From contig NZ_WNDO01000004.1 of NCBI RefSeq assembly GCF_009912395.1, positions 171,894 through 235,893 of the forward strand: 64,000 bases of DNA, in the 5' to 3' direction. The translations under genes were made by a program, and so were the position numbers. Positions 50,761-58,597 of the stretch are shown here, piece after piece. This stretch comes from Luteibacter sp. (GTDB taxonomy: Bacteria > Pseudomonadota > Gammaproteobacteria > Xanthomonadales > Rhodanobacteraceae). The notes below the pieces were generated by a model. The model did not search any database, was not told the origin of the DNA, and saw nothing but the letters and a program-made list of their open reading frames with translations. Within the stretch, counting starts at the first letter, position 1. Every line of letters begins with the position of its first letter.

Positions 50761-52350
50761 TCAATGACGGAAGTGACGGATGCCCGTGAACACCATGGCC
50801 ATGCCGTGTTCGTCGGCCGCTTCGATCACTTCGCTGTCGCGCATCGAGCCACCCGGCTGGATCACGGCGACGATGCCTGCCGAGGCGGCGGCATCAATGC
50901 CATCGCGGAACGGGAAGAAGGCATCGGAAGCCATCACGCTACCCGGCACCGTAAGGCCGGCTTCCTCGGCCTTCAGGCCGGCGATCTTCGCGCTCACCAC
51001 GCGGCTCATCTGGCCTGCGCCGATACCGATGCTGCGGTTGTCCTTCGCGTAGACGATGGCGTTGGACTTGACCATCTTCGCCACGCGCCATGCGAACAAC
51101 AGGTCGTCGAGTTCGGTGGGCGTGGGCTGGCGCTTGCTCACCACCTTCAGCTCGTCGCGCGTGACCTGGCGATGGTCGGCGGTCTGCACGAGCAGGCCTG
51201 AACCGACGCGCTTCACATCGTGTGTGTTGCGGCCTTCGCCCATCGGGATTTCGAGCACGCGCACGTTGGCCTTCTTCGTGGCTTCTTCCACCGCGCCGGT
51301 TTCGACGACAGGGGCGATCAGCACTTCGACGAACTGGCGCTTGAGGATGACCTTGGCCGTTTCCGCATCGAGCGGGCGGTTGAAGGCGATGATGCCGCCG
51401 AACGCCGAGGTGGGATCGGTGGCATAGGCGAGCTCGTACGCGGCCAGCGGATCGGCCGCCACGGCGACACCGCACGGGTTGGCGTGCTTCACGATCACGC
51501 AGGCGGGCGCGTCGAACTGGCGCACGCATTCCCAGGCGGCGTCGGCATCGGCGATGTTGTTGTACGAGAGTTCCTTGCCCTGCAACTGACGGAACGTAGC
51601 GAGCGTGCCGGCAGCGGGATACAGGTCGCGGTAGAACGCGCCGGCCTGGTGCGGATTCTCACCGTAGCGCAGGTCCATCACCTTCACGAAGCGGCCGTTC
51701 GACTGGGCGGGGAATTCGGCATGGCCGGCGACGGCGGTATGCGTGTCGTCGAGGTTCACGCCCGAGAGGTAATCGCTGATCGCGGCGTCGTAGTTCGACA
51801 CGCGATTGAACGCGGCGACGGAAAGACCGAAGCGCGTGGCGCGCGAGAGACCGCCCTTCGATTCGATTTCGGCAAGCGCCGCGTCGTACTGCGCCGGATC
51901 GGTGAGCACGCCGACATCGTTCCAGTTCTTCGCCGCGGCGCGGAGCATCGCGGGGCCGCCGATATCGATATTTTCGATCGCGTTCTCCAGCGTGCACGTC
52001 GGATCGGCGACGGTGCGCTCGAACGGATAGAGGTTCAGCACCAGCAGGTCGATCGGCACGATGCCATGTTCGGCCATCACCGCGTCGTCGGTGCCGCGAC
52101 GGCCGAGCAGGCCACCATGCACGCGCGGGTGCAGCGTCTTCACGCGACCGTCCATGATCTCGGGGAAGCCGGTGAGGTCGCCGACATCGCGCACCGGGAT
52201 GCCGGCGTCGCGAAGCGCCTTCGCGGAGCCACCGGTGGAAAGGATGTCGACGTTGGCCGCGACGAGGCGGCGGGCGAGATCGATCAGCCCCTGCTTGTCG
52301 GAGACACTGACAAGCGCGCGGCGGACGGGGACGAGGTCGGGCGTGGGCAT
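50761..52350 (-). CDS. purH: Bifunctional AICAR transformylase / IMP cyclohydrolase
   Basis: A 529-residue enzyme catalysing the last two steps of IMP synthesis. The cyclohydrolase/MGS-like N-terminal domain ([38 protein letters not shown]) is followed by the transformylase domain ([45 protein letters not shown]). The ATG at 52350 follows GGAAG; a GTG at 52356 is possible. TATAAT (52378-52383) upstream is its likely -10. Confidence 0.96.
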   Translation of the reverse strand: MPTPDLVPVRRALVSVSDKQGLIDLARRLVAANVDILSTGGSAKALRDAGIPVRDVGDLTGFPEIMDGRVKTLHPRVHGGLLGRRGTDDAVMAEHGIVPIDLLVLNLYPFERTVADPTCTLENAIENIDIGGPAMLRAAAKNWNDVGVLTDPAQYDAALAEIESKGGLSRATRFGLSVAAFNRVSNYDAAISDYLSGVNLDDTHTAVAGHAEFPAQSNGRFVKVMDLRYGENPHQAGAFYRDLYPAAGTLATFRQLQGKELSYNNIADADAAWECVRQFDAPACVIVKHANPCGVAVAADPLAAYELAYATDPTSAFGGIIAFNRPLDAETAKVILKRQFVEVLIAPVVETGAVEEATKKANVRVLEIPMGEGRNTHDVKRVGSGLLVQTADHRQVTRDELKVVSKRQPTPTELDDLLFAWRVAKMVKSNAIVYAKDNRSIGIGAGQMSRVVSAKIAGLKAEEAGLTVPGSVMASDAFFPFRDGIDAAASAGIVAVIQPGGSMRDSEVIEAADEHGMAMVFTGIRHFRH

Positions 52351-52377
52351 GGGCACTTCCGGGGACGAAAGCGCGTC

Positions 52378-52383
52378 ATTATA
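52378..52383 (-). promoter_or_regulatory. -10 box TATAAT of purH
   Basis: A consensus -10 on the minus strand, 28 nt before the purH ATG. The matching -35 would lie inside the palindrome 52385-52404. This gives purH its own start after fis. Confidence 0.5.
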
Positions 52384-52384
52384 G

Positions 52385-52419
52385 CCGCCCGGACGTCCGG
52401 GCGGCCCGGCATGGCCGGG
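52385..52419 (-). terminator. Two hairpins after fis
   Basis: CCCGGC-ATG-GCCGGG (52405-52419) and the 20-bp palindrome CCGCCCGGACGTCCGGGCGG (52385-52404) directly follow the fis stop on the minus strand. No T-run follows; instead the purH -10 box begins. They may end or stabilise fis mRNA. Confidence 0.5.
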
Positions 52420-52701
52420 TCAGGAGATACCGTGGGCGGCCAGCTTCTTGCGCAGGGTGGCGCGATTGATGCCGAGGGCGGCGGCGGCACGGCTCTGGTT
52501 GCCTTCGTGGAAGGCCAGCACTTCACGCAGGAGGGGACCTTCGACCTCGCGGATCACCAGGGCGTGGAGACCCTCGCCGAACTCCGTGTCACCGATGTCC
52601 GCGAGGTAGCGGCGTACGGTCAGGCTGACGCATTCGCTGAGGGCGCTCTGCACGGAGGTCTCGTTGGCGGCCTCGCTGGCAGTCAGTCTCACAGCGTTCA
52701 A
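52420..52701 (-). CDS. fis: DNA-binding protein Fis
   Basis: A 93-residue nucleoid protein and transcription factor. The C-terminal helix-turn-helix VLAFHEGNQSRAAAALGINRATLRKKL is near identical to E. coli Fis. The TTG at 52701 is taken as start because AGGGGA stands 6 nt upstream; no ATG lies in the right place and a GTG three codons in is the alternative. Fis bends DNA and activates rRNA promoters in fast growth. E. coli fis sits in the dusB operon; here it is next to purH, as in other Xanthomonadales. Confidence 0.92.
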   Translation of the reverse strand: MNAVRLTASEAANETSVQSALSECVSLTVRRYLADIGDTEFGEGLHALVIREVEGPLLREVLAFHEGNQSRAAAALGINRATLRKKLAAHGIS

Positions 52702-52878
52702 GGCATTCCCCTCTCGCAGCCCGGGACACGTGTCCCCGGTAAGTTCTTGTTCGAATAATGGTCGCTTGGGTGCGACAAGGACACCCCGCGGAAGGGGGCC
52801 GAGCGTCGCGAAGGGGACCGAGTGTACTCGCCCCGACGCGGGAAGTGCAGGCTTGCAAAAAGAAATTTTTTCGAACGG

Positions 52879-53712
52879 TCACTCGAAGCTGAACGAGAAA
52901 GCGACCGCACGCTGGCCCGGGTCTTGCACCTCGAACACCATCGCGGTGGTGGCGCCAGCGGGCAACCCACGCGTGCGGGCACCCGTGTCGCCGACGTAGT
53001 CCTCCGGTTGGAATCGACGCATCGCCAGGCGTTGTCCCTGGGCGTCGGAAAGCACGATGGTTACCACGGGATACGGCTGCGCGAACGATGCATCGTTGCG
53101 TACGCTGGCGGTGATCAGCAGGCCGTCGGGCACCGACGGGTGCTGTTCGACATCGCGTGCAAGCAAGCGAAGCCGCTCGGGTGCAGCGACCAAGGGCAGA
53201 TGACAACCGAAAAGATCGCACACTTCGTGCAGGAGTGGTCCCGCCGTGTCATCGGCGATCAAGGCCTCGCGCTTGGCCCAGCCCAACTGAGCAAGCAGGC
53301 CGAACAGCAACACCAGGCAGACGATGACCCAGGCGGCGGTTTGCCAGGAGCGGCGCTTGCGCCGTGCGAAGGCGGGCGTGAAGGTGAGCTGCGAGAAGTC
53401 TTCCGGGGGTGGTTCGTCCGGGAGATCGGCCTCCGGGGCCGCCTCGATCGATTCGATGGCGGGGGCTTCGACGGGCACGGGCTCCGGCTCGGGGCGCGGG
53501 CGGAAGACGGCCACGTCCACCAGGGGAGGCTCGCGATCGAGGGCGTGCTCGGGCAGGCGGGCGAATGGCTCGGGGGGCAACTGGGTGGCCAGCGTGCCCA
53601 GCGCATTGAATACGGTGTCGCAATGACGGCAGCGCACGCAGCCACAGGCCGGCACGAGTTGCTCGGCTTCCAGCTTGTAGACGGTGAGGCATTCGGGGCA
53701 CTGCGTGTACAT
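52879..53712 (-). CDS. DUF3426 protein with N-terminal zinc ribbon
   Basis: A 277-residue protein. The MJ0042-type zinc finger (YTQCPECLTVYKLEAEQLVPACGCVRCRHCDTVFNAL) is followed by a Pro/Glu linker, one membrane helix (AAWVIVCLVLLFGLLAQLGW, about residue 150) and a periplasmic DUF3426 domain. Its role is unknown. It is divergent from prmA with 65 nt between starts, and its ATG is 6 nt after TATGAT, so it may be leaderless. Confidence 0.85.
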   Translation of the reverse strand: MYTQCPECLTVYKLEAEQLVPACGCVRCRHCDTVFNALGTLATQLPPEPFARLPEHALDREPPLVDVAVFRPRPEPEPVPVEAPAIESIEAAPEADLPDEPPPEDFSQLTFTPAFARRKRRSWQTAAWVIVCLVLLFGLLAQLGWAKREALIADDTAGPLLHEVCDLFGCHLPLVAAPERLRLLARDVEQHPSVPDGLLITASVRNDASFAQPYPVVTIVLSDAQGQRLAMRRFQPEDYVGDTGARTRGLPAGATTAMVFEVQDPGQRAVAFSFSFE

Positions 53713-53718
53713 CGTTCG

Positions 53719-53724
53719 ATCATA
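53719..53724 (-). promoter_or_regulatory. -10 box TATGAT, leaderless start of the DUF3426 gene
   Basis: TATGAT on the minus strand, then CGAACG and the ATG at 53712. Same 6-nt geometry as the boxes at 17794, 29039, 32485 and 41157. Confidence 0.45.
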
Positions 53725-53777
53725 GCCTGCGTGGCCGGTAGAATCGTGGCTCCTGTCCTCCTTATCGCGATCCCACG

Positions 53778-54677
53778 ATGCCCTGGCTCGAACTTTCCCT
53801 CACCATCCGCGCCGCTGAGCAGCCGCGCGTCGAAGCCGCGCTCGAGGATCTCGGCGCCTTGTCGATCACCCTGCGCGACGCCGATGCGGAGACGCCCGAC
53901 GAAGAAGCCATCTTCGAGCCCGGCGTGGGCGAGATCCCGCTGTGGAATCAGATCGTGCTGAACGCGCTGTTCGACATCGACGCGGATCGCCGCGGTCTCA
54001 CCGCCGCCATCGCCGACGACCTGCCGTTCATCGAGCCCGTGCATATCGAGTGGCGCGAGGTCGAGGACCAGGACTGGGAACGCGCGTGGATGGACCAGTT
54101 CAAGCCGATGCCGTTCGGTCGCCGGCTTTGGGTGTATCCGTGGAACATCGAGCCGCCGCAGGACGGGGGCATCGTCGTCGTGCGTCTCGATCCGGGCCTG
54201 GCCTTCGGTACGGGTACGCATCCGACCACCGCGATGTGCCTGGAATGGCTCGATGGCCAGCAACTCGCGGGCAAGCACGTGCTCGATTACGGTTGCGGCT
54301 CGGGCATTCTCGCCATTGCCGGGCTGAAGCTCGGTGCGGCGCGCGCCGTAGGCATCGACAACGATCCGCAGGCGCTGCTGGCCTCGCATGACAATGCCGA
54401 GCGCAATGGCGTGCATGCGGACCTGACGGTGTACTTGCCGGGCGAGGCACCGGTGGAACTGGCCGACGTGCTGGTGGCGAACATCCTCGCCGGTCCGCTG
54501 GGCGAGCTTGCGCCGACCTTCGCCGCCGCCGTGAAGCCGGGCGCGCCATTCGCGCTGTCGGGCATCCTGCAGGGTCAGCATGAGGAATTGCTCGTGCGCT
54601 ACGCCGAGTGGTTCGATGGGCTGGAAGTGCGCACGCTGGAAGACTGGGTGCGGATCAGTGGGTATCGCAAGGCGTGA
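53778..54677 (+). CDS. prmA: Ribosomal protein L11 methyltransferase
   Basis: A 299-residue enzyme that trimethylates L11 at several residues. The N-terminal substrate domain (MPWLELSLTIRAAEQPRVEAALEDLGALSITLRDADAET) is followed by the SAM-binding fold: FGTGTHPTTAMCLEWL, VLDYGCGSGILAIAGLKLGA, DVLVANILAGPLGELAPTF. Order and length match PrmA. TAGAAT at 53737-53742 may be its -10. Confidence 0.96.
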   Translation: MPWLELSLTIRAAEQPRVEAALEDLGALSITLRDADAETPDEEAIFEPGVGEIPLWNQIVLNALFDIDADRRGLTAAIADDLPFIEPVHIEWREVEDQDWERAWMDQFKPMPFGRRLWVYPWNIEPPQDGGIVVVRLDPGLAFGTGTHPTTAMCLEWLDGQQLAGKHVLDYGCGSGILAIAGLKLGAARAVGIDNDPQALLASHDNAERNGVHADLTVYLPGEAPVELADVLVANILAGPLGELAPTFAAAVKPGAPFALSGILQGQHEELLVRYAEWFDGLEVRTLEDWVRISGYRKA

Positions 54678-54715
54678 TGCGTAGGTAGTGCGCTCGCGAT
54701 AACCGGAAACCGGGG

Positions 54716-54809
54716 CGCTGGGTTCCAGCATTCGCTGGAACGACGGGCGGCAAGAGTGGCGTAAGGTTCCTATCCCTCACGTCGTCCCTGCGAACGCAGG
54801 GACCCAGTG
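54716..54809. repeat. Inverted pair of a second dispersed-repeat type
   Basis: Unit 1 (54716-54745, CTGGGTTCCAGCATTCGCTG...) and unit 2 (54780-54809, CGTCGTCCCTGCGAACGCAG...) are imperfect inverted copies of one 30-nt sequence. Each holds its own short stem (CCAGC/GCTGG; CCCTGCG/CGCAGGG). The form is common in proteobacterial intergenic regions and unrelated to the GTAGGAGC repeats in this window. Confidence 0.65.
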
Positions 54810-54859
54810 CGGTGAAGACGGTTTTCGCGAAGGGGGCCTACACAGGCTTTTCCGCCGAT

Positions 54860-54892
54860 AAAAAAATCCCGCCTTTCGGCGGGATTTTTTTT
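54860..54892. terminator. Bidirectional terminator between prmA and accC
   Basis: TCCCGCC-TTTC-GGCGGGA flanked by seven As and eight Ts, working in both directions for the convergent prmA and accC. Confidence 0.92.
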
Positions 54893-54904
54893 GAAGGAGT
54901 TGTA

Positions 54905-56275
54905 TCACTCCCCCTGCGGCGCTTCCTTTTCCTTCTGCTCCGCCATCCGCTTTTCCAGATAGTGGATGTTCTGCCCACCCTGCTGGAAGCCGATGTCGGC
55001 CATGATGCGCTGCTGAAGCGGGATATTGCACTTCACGCCTTCGATTACCGTCTCGTTCAGCGCCATGCGCATGCGCGCGATGGCGGTGGCGCGGTCCGGA
55101 CCGTGCACGATGATCTTGCCGATCATCGAGTCGTAGTTCGGCGGGATGCGGTAGCCGTCGTACAGGTGCGTGTCGACGCGGACGCCCGGGCCACCCGGTG
55201 CCTCGAAACGCTTCACCGTGCCGGGGCTCGGCATGAAGGTGTCGGGGTCTTCGGCGTTGACGCGGCACTCGATCGCGTGACCGGTGAGGACGATGTCCTC
55301 CTGGCGGATCGACAGCTTGTGGCCGCTGGCGATGAGCAGCTGTTCGCGCACGAGATCGATGCCCGTGACCAGTTCCGTCACCGGATGCTCCACCTGGATA
55401 CGGGTGTTCATCTCGATGAAGTAGAAGCGGCCGTTCTCGAACAGGAACTCGAACGTGCCCGCGCCGCGGTAGCCGATGCGGATGCAGGCGTCCACGCAGA
55501 CCTTGCCGATCTCGGCGCGCAGTTCCGGCGTGATGCCCGGAGCCGGCGCTTCTTCCACCACCTTCTGGTGACGGCGCTGCATGGAGCAGTCGCGTTCGCC
55601 GAGGTGGATGGCGTTGCCCTGGCCGTCGGCCAGCACCTGGATCTCCACGTGGCGCGGATTCTCCAGGAACTTCTCCATGTACACCTGATCGTTGCTGAAA
55701 GCCGCCTTGGCTTCCTGCTTGGTCATGACGATGGAGGCGGCGAGGTGGGCCTCGTTGCGCACGACGCGCATGCCGCGACCACCACCGCCACCGGCGGCCT
55801 TGATGATGACCGGGTAGCCGATCTCACGGGCGATGCGCAGGTTTTCGTCCACGTCGTCGCCGAGCGGACCGCCCGAACCCGGCACGCACGGCACGCCGGC
55901 CGACTTCATGGCGCGGATGGCTTCGACCTTGTCGCCCATCAGGCGGATCACGTCGGCCGTGGGGCCGATGAAGACGAAGCCCGACTTCTCCACCTGTTCG
56001 GCGAAGTTGGCGTTCTCGGACAGGAAGCCGTAGCCCGGGTGGATCGCGGCGGCGTCGGTGATCTCGGCCGCGGCGATGATCCGGGGAATGTTGAGGTAGC
56101 TCTCGGCCGAGGGACCCGGACCGATGCATACCGATTCGTCGGCGAGGCCGACGTGCTTGAGGTTGCGATCGACGGTGGAGTGCACCGCGACCGTCTTGAT
56201 GCCCAGCGCGTGGCACGCGCGCAGCACCCGCAGCGCGATTTCGCCGCGATTGGCAATGACGACCTTCTCGAGCAT
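54905..56275 (-). CDS. accC: Biotin carboxylase subunit of acetyl-CoA carboxylase
   Basis: A 456-residue ATP-grasp enzyme that carboxylates the biotin on AccB for malonyl-CoA synthesis. [23 protein letters not shown], the glycine-rich [28 protein letters not shown] (catalytic Arg) and [21 protein letters not shown] are diagnostic. It lies 10 nt after accB in the same operon. The length equals the family norm. Confidence 0.97.
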   Translation of the reverse strand: MLEKVVIANRGEIALRVLRACHALGIKTVAVHSTVDRNLKHVGLADESVCIGPGPSAESYLNIPRIIAAAEITDAAAIHPGYGFLSENANFAEQVEKSGFVFIGPTADVIRLMGDKVEAIRAMKSAGVPCVPGSGGPLGDDVDENLRIAREIGYPVIIKAAGGGGGRGMRVVRNEAHLAASIVMTKQEAKAAFSNDQVYMEKFLENPRHVEIQVLADGQGNAIHLGERDCSMQRRHQKVVEEAPAPGITPELRAEIGKVCVDACIRIGYRGAGTFEFLFENGRFYFIEMNTRIQVEHPVTELVTGIDLVREQLLIASGHKLSIRQEDIVLTGHAIECRVNAEDPDTFMPSPGTVKRFEAPGGPGVRVDTHLYDGYRIPPNYDSMIGKIIVHGPDRATAIARMRMALNETVIEGVKCNIPLQQRIMADIGFQQGGQNIHYLEKRMAEQKEKEAPQGE

Positions 56276-56285
56276 GGCGAGGGCC

Positions 56286-56753
56286 TCAGGCGATGACGAA
56301 CATCGGTTCGTCGAATTCGACCGGCTGGCCGTTCTCCACCAGCACGGCGACGACGGTACCGGACACGTCGGCTTCGATCTGGTTGAACATCTTCATCGCT
56401 TCGATGATGCCGATGGTCTCGCCGGCCTTGACCTGCTTGCCGACCGTGGCGAACGCCGGAGCGCCCGGCGTGGAGGCGGCGTAGAAAGTGCCGACCATCG
56501 GCGCCTTCACGACATGGCCGGCGGGCAGGGCATCGGCAGCCGGGGCGGCCGGAGCGGCGGCAGCGGCCACCGGAGCGGCAGCGATGGGCGCGGCGGCGAT
56601 CGGCGCCGCCTGGTAGACCGGAGCGGCCACGGCCACGCCGCCCTTCGGCACGCGCGACAGGCGAACCACTTCCTCACCTTCCTTGATTTCCAGCTCGGCG
56701 AGGTTGGATTCCTCGAGCAGGTCGATGAGCTTCTTGATCTTGCGCAGGTCCAT
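56286..56753 (-). CDS. accB: Biotin carboxyl carrier protein
   Basis: A 155-residue carrier. N-terminal helices ([32 protein letters not shown]), an Ala/Pro-rich linker (residues 45-78) and a biotinyl domain with the lysine in [15 protein letters not shown]. It carries carboxybiotin between AccC and AccAD. It lies between aroQ and accC on one minus-strand operon. Confidence 0.96.
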   Translation of the reverse strand: MDLRKIKKLIDLLEESNLAELEIKEGEEVVRLSRVPKGGVAVAAPVYQAAPIAAAPIAAAPVAAAAAPAAPAADALPAGHVVKAPMVGTFYAASTPGAPAFATVGKQVKAGETIGIIEAMKMFNQIEADVSGTVVAVLVENGQPVEFDEPMFVIA

Positions 56754-56810
56754 GGGGCAACCCTATGTCTGTGGATGGGACGGGCGCCCTCGGGCGCCCC
56801 AAAAGGAAAA

Positions 56811-57260
56811 TCAGGCCGCGGGCACGTTGAGGCGGATCAGGGCGGCTTCGAGCGCGAGGCGGTAGCTGTCGCCGCCAAAGCCGCAGATCACGCCCGTGGC
56901 GAGGTCCGACATATAGGAGTGGTGCCGGAACGGCTCGCGGGCGTGCGGGTTGGACAGGTGGATCTCGATGAACGGGATGGCCACGCCGGCCAGGGCGTCA
57001 CGGATGGCGATGGAGGTGTGCGTAAACGCTGCCGGGTTGATCAGGATCCACGCGGTGCCCTCGTCGCGGGCCTGGTGGATGCGGTTGATCAGGGCTTCCT
57101 CGCTACCGGACTGGAAGAACACCAGGTCATGGCCGGCCGCCTGGGCACGGCTCTGCAGCGTTGCGTTGATGTCGCCCAGGGTCTCGTGACCATAGACCGA
57201 CGGTTCGCGAACACCGAGCAGATTGAGGTTGGGTCCGTGCAGGACGAGGATCCTGGCCAC
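56811..57260 (-). CDS. aroQ: 3-dehydroquinate dehydratase, type II
   Basis: A 149-residue enzyme of the shikimate pathway. [21 protein letters not shown] holds the catalytic Arg and Tyr, [17 protein letters not shown] the Asn, and [19 protein letters not shown] the catalytic His. The start is a GTG behind GGTGAAGA. The order aroQ-accB-accC is common in gammaproteobacteria. Confidence 0.95.
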   Translation of the reverse strand: MARILVLHGPNLNLLGVREPSVYGHETLGDINATLQSRAQAAGHDLVFFQSGSEEALINRIHQARDEGTAWILINPAAFTHTSIAIRDALAGVAIPFIEIHLSNPHAREPFRHHSYMSDLATGVICGFGGDSYRLALEAALIRLNVPAA

Positions 57261-57412
57261 TCTTCACCTGTACCTTGGGGTCCGGGGCTCCGGAACGCCG
57301 CGCAGTGTGCGCCTGTAGGACGGCCTTGTCCAGTTCGGTGACGTTCGACGCAGTTCGCTGGAGATCGTGACTTTCCACACTCCGCCGTATAGTGTGACGT
57401 TCGTTTCCGACC

Positions 57413-57480
57413 TGTAGGAGCGCGCTTGCGCGCGATGGGGCTTGCCGCGGTCGGTGATCGCGCGCAAGCGCGCTCCTACA
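57413..57480. repeat. REP inverted pair, perfect copies
   Basis: TGTAGGAGCGCGCTTGCGCG... (57413-57436) and its exact 24-nt complement (57457-57480) are 20 nt apart. It stands between DUF1415 and aroQ, both leftward, and may end the DUF1415 transcript. Same family as 30125-30147 and 47910-47954. Confidence 0.88.
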
Positions 57481-57492
57481 GAGGATGGGGCG

Positions 57493-58050
57493 TCAGGGCG
57501 TTTCGTCGAAGAGCTTCTTCCAGCCCTCGATACCCAGCTTGTCCAGGGTCGCGATGTTCGCCTCGAAAATCGACGACGCTTCCGGAAAGGCCGCCACCGC
57601 CCGGTCGATGCTGGCTTCGCGCAGCAGGTGCAGGGTGGGGAAGGGCGAGCGGTTGGTGTAGTTGGTGATGTCGTCCGGGGCGGTGCCGTCGAACTGGAAA
57701 TCCGGATGGAAGCTCGCCACCTGGATCTCGCCCTCTAAGTCGAGGTCGGCCACGGTGTCGTCAGCCACTTCCAGAAAGTCGTTGAAGTCCATGAAATCGG
57801 CCAGCGCGCGCGGGTGGATCAACAGCGTGGTGTCCACGGTTTCCGGGTCGGTGTCGCGCAGCAGTTCGAGTTCGCGGACCAGGTCCTGGTGCAGTTGCAG
57901 CGGCTGGTCGGCGTCGCTCACCACATAGCGAACCTGCCCCTTGCGGTGCACGGCCTTGGCGAAAGGGCAAAGGTTCAGGCCGATGACGGCGCGTTCGAGC
58001 CAGAGGCGGGTCGCGTCGATCGCCTCGTCGTGGGTGGGTGTGGCGTCCAT
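57493..58050 (-). CDS. DUF1415 family protein
   Basis: A 185-residue soluble protein of the DUF1415 family (LWLERAVIGLNLCPFAKAVHRKGQVRYVVSDA ... FLEVADDTVADLDLEGEIQVASFHPDFQF). Function unknown. The ATG at 58050 begins the conserved part, 7 nt after the TlpA-like gene. Confidence 0.85.
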   Translation of the reverse strand: MDATPTHDEAIDATRLWLERAVIGLNLCPFAKAVHRKGQVRYVVSDADQPLQLHQDLVRELELLRDTDPETVDTTLLIHPRALADFMDFNDFLEVADDTVADLDLEGEIQVASFHPDFQFDGTAPDDITNYTNRSPFPTLHLLREASIDRAVAAFPEASSIFEANIATLDKLGIEGWKKLFDETP

Positions 58051-58057
58051 GGGGTGC

Positions 58058-58597
58058 TCAGTGGGCCGGGGCCAGCCACTCGTCGAGTTCGGCCTGGCTG
58101 AAGGTGCCGATCTTGCGGCGAAGGATGCGTCCATCTTCGCCGATCAGCACGCTATAGGGCAGTACCCGTCGCGTGTTGCCGAACGAGAGCGAACCGCCCG
58201 GCGCGTCGGCGCCGGCGATCACTACGGGATAGCTCACGGGGTGTTCGGCGAGCGAGGCGCGCACGGCGTCGGCCGTGTCCTCGGCCGCGCCGACGATGGC
58301 GACGCCACGATCGCGGTAGCGCGGATAGGCCGCGCTCAGCAGGGGCATTTCGCGCCGACAGGGGGCACACCAGGTCGCCCAGAAGTTGATCAGCACGCGC
58401 TTGCCGCGCCAGTCGGCCAGGGGCCGTGCCTTGCCGTCGGGGCTGAGAAAGACGACGTTCGACGGGATCTCGCCCACGTCCGCCACGGTCACGCCTTCAG
58501 GCGGTGGAGGATGCTGGCGCCGATGTTCCAGCCAGAGGCCGGCGACCGCCGCGGCGATCGCCAGCATCACGATCCAGAACGTCGGGCCCCGCGTCAT
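58058..58597 (-). CDS. TlpA-like thiol:disulfide protein
   Basis: A 179-residue thioredoxin-fold protein with an N-terminal membrane anchor (FWIVMLAIAAAVAGLWL) and the active site FWATWCAPCRREMPLL. It belongs to the TlpA/ResA group of periplasmic reductases. Its start overlaps the dsbD stop by 4 nt, so it is likely a direct client of DsbD in keeping periplasmic thiols reduced, for example in cytochrome c or metal-protein assembly. Confidence 0.9.
   Translation of the reverse strand: MTRGPTFWIVMLAIAAAVAGLWLEHRRQHPPPPEGVTVADVGEIPSNVVFLSPDGKARPLADWRGKRVLINFWATWCAPCRREMPLLSAAYPRYRDRGVAIVGAAEDTADAVRASLAEHPVSYPVVIAGADAPGGSLSFGNTRRVLPYSVLIGEDGRILRRKIGTFSQAELDEWLAPAH

Noticed and set aside
57127..57378. 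83-codon leftward frame overlapping the start of aroQ
   Set aside because: Half of it lies inside aroQ in another frame and no ribosome-binding site is visible. It is left as leader sequence.
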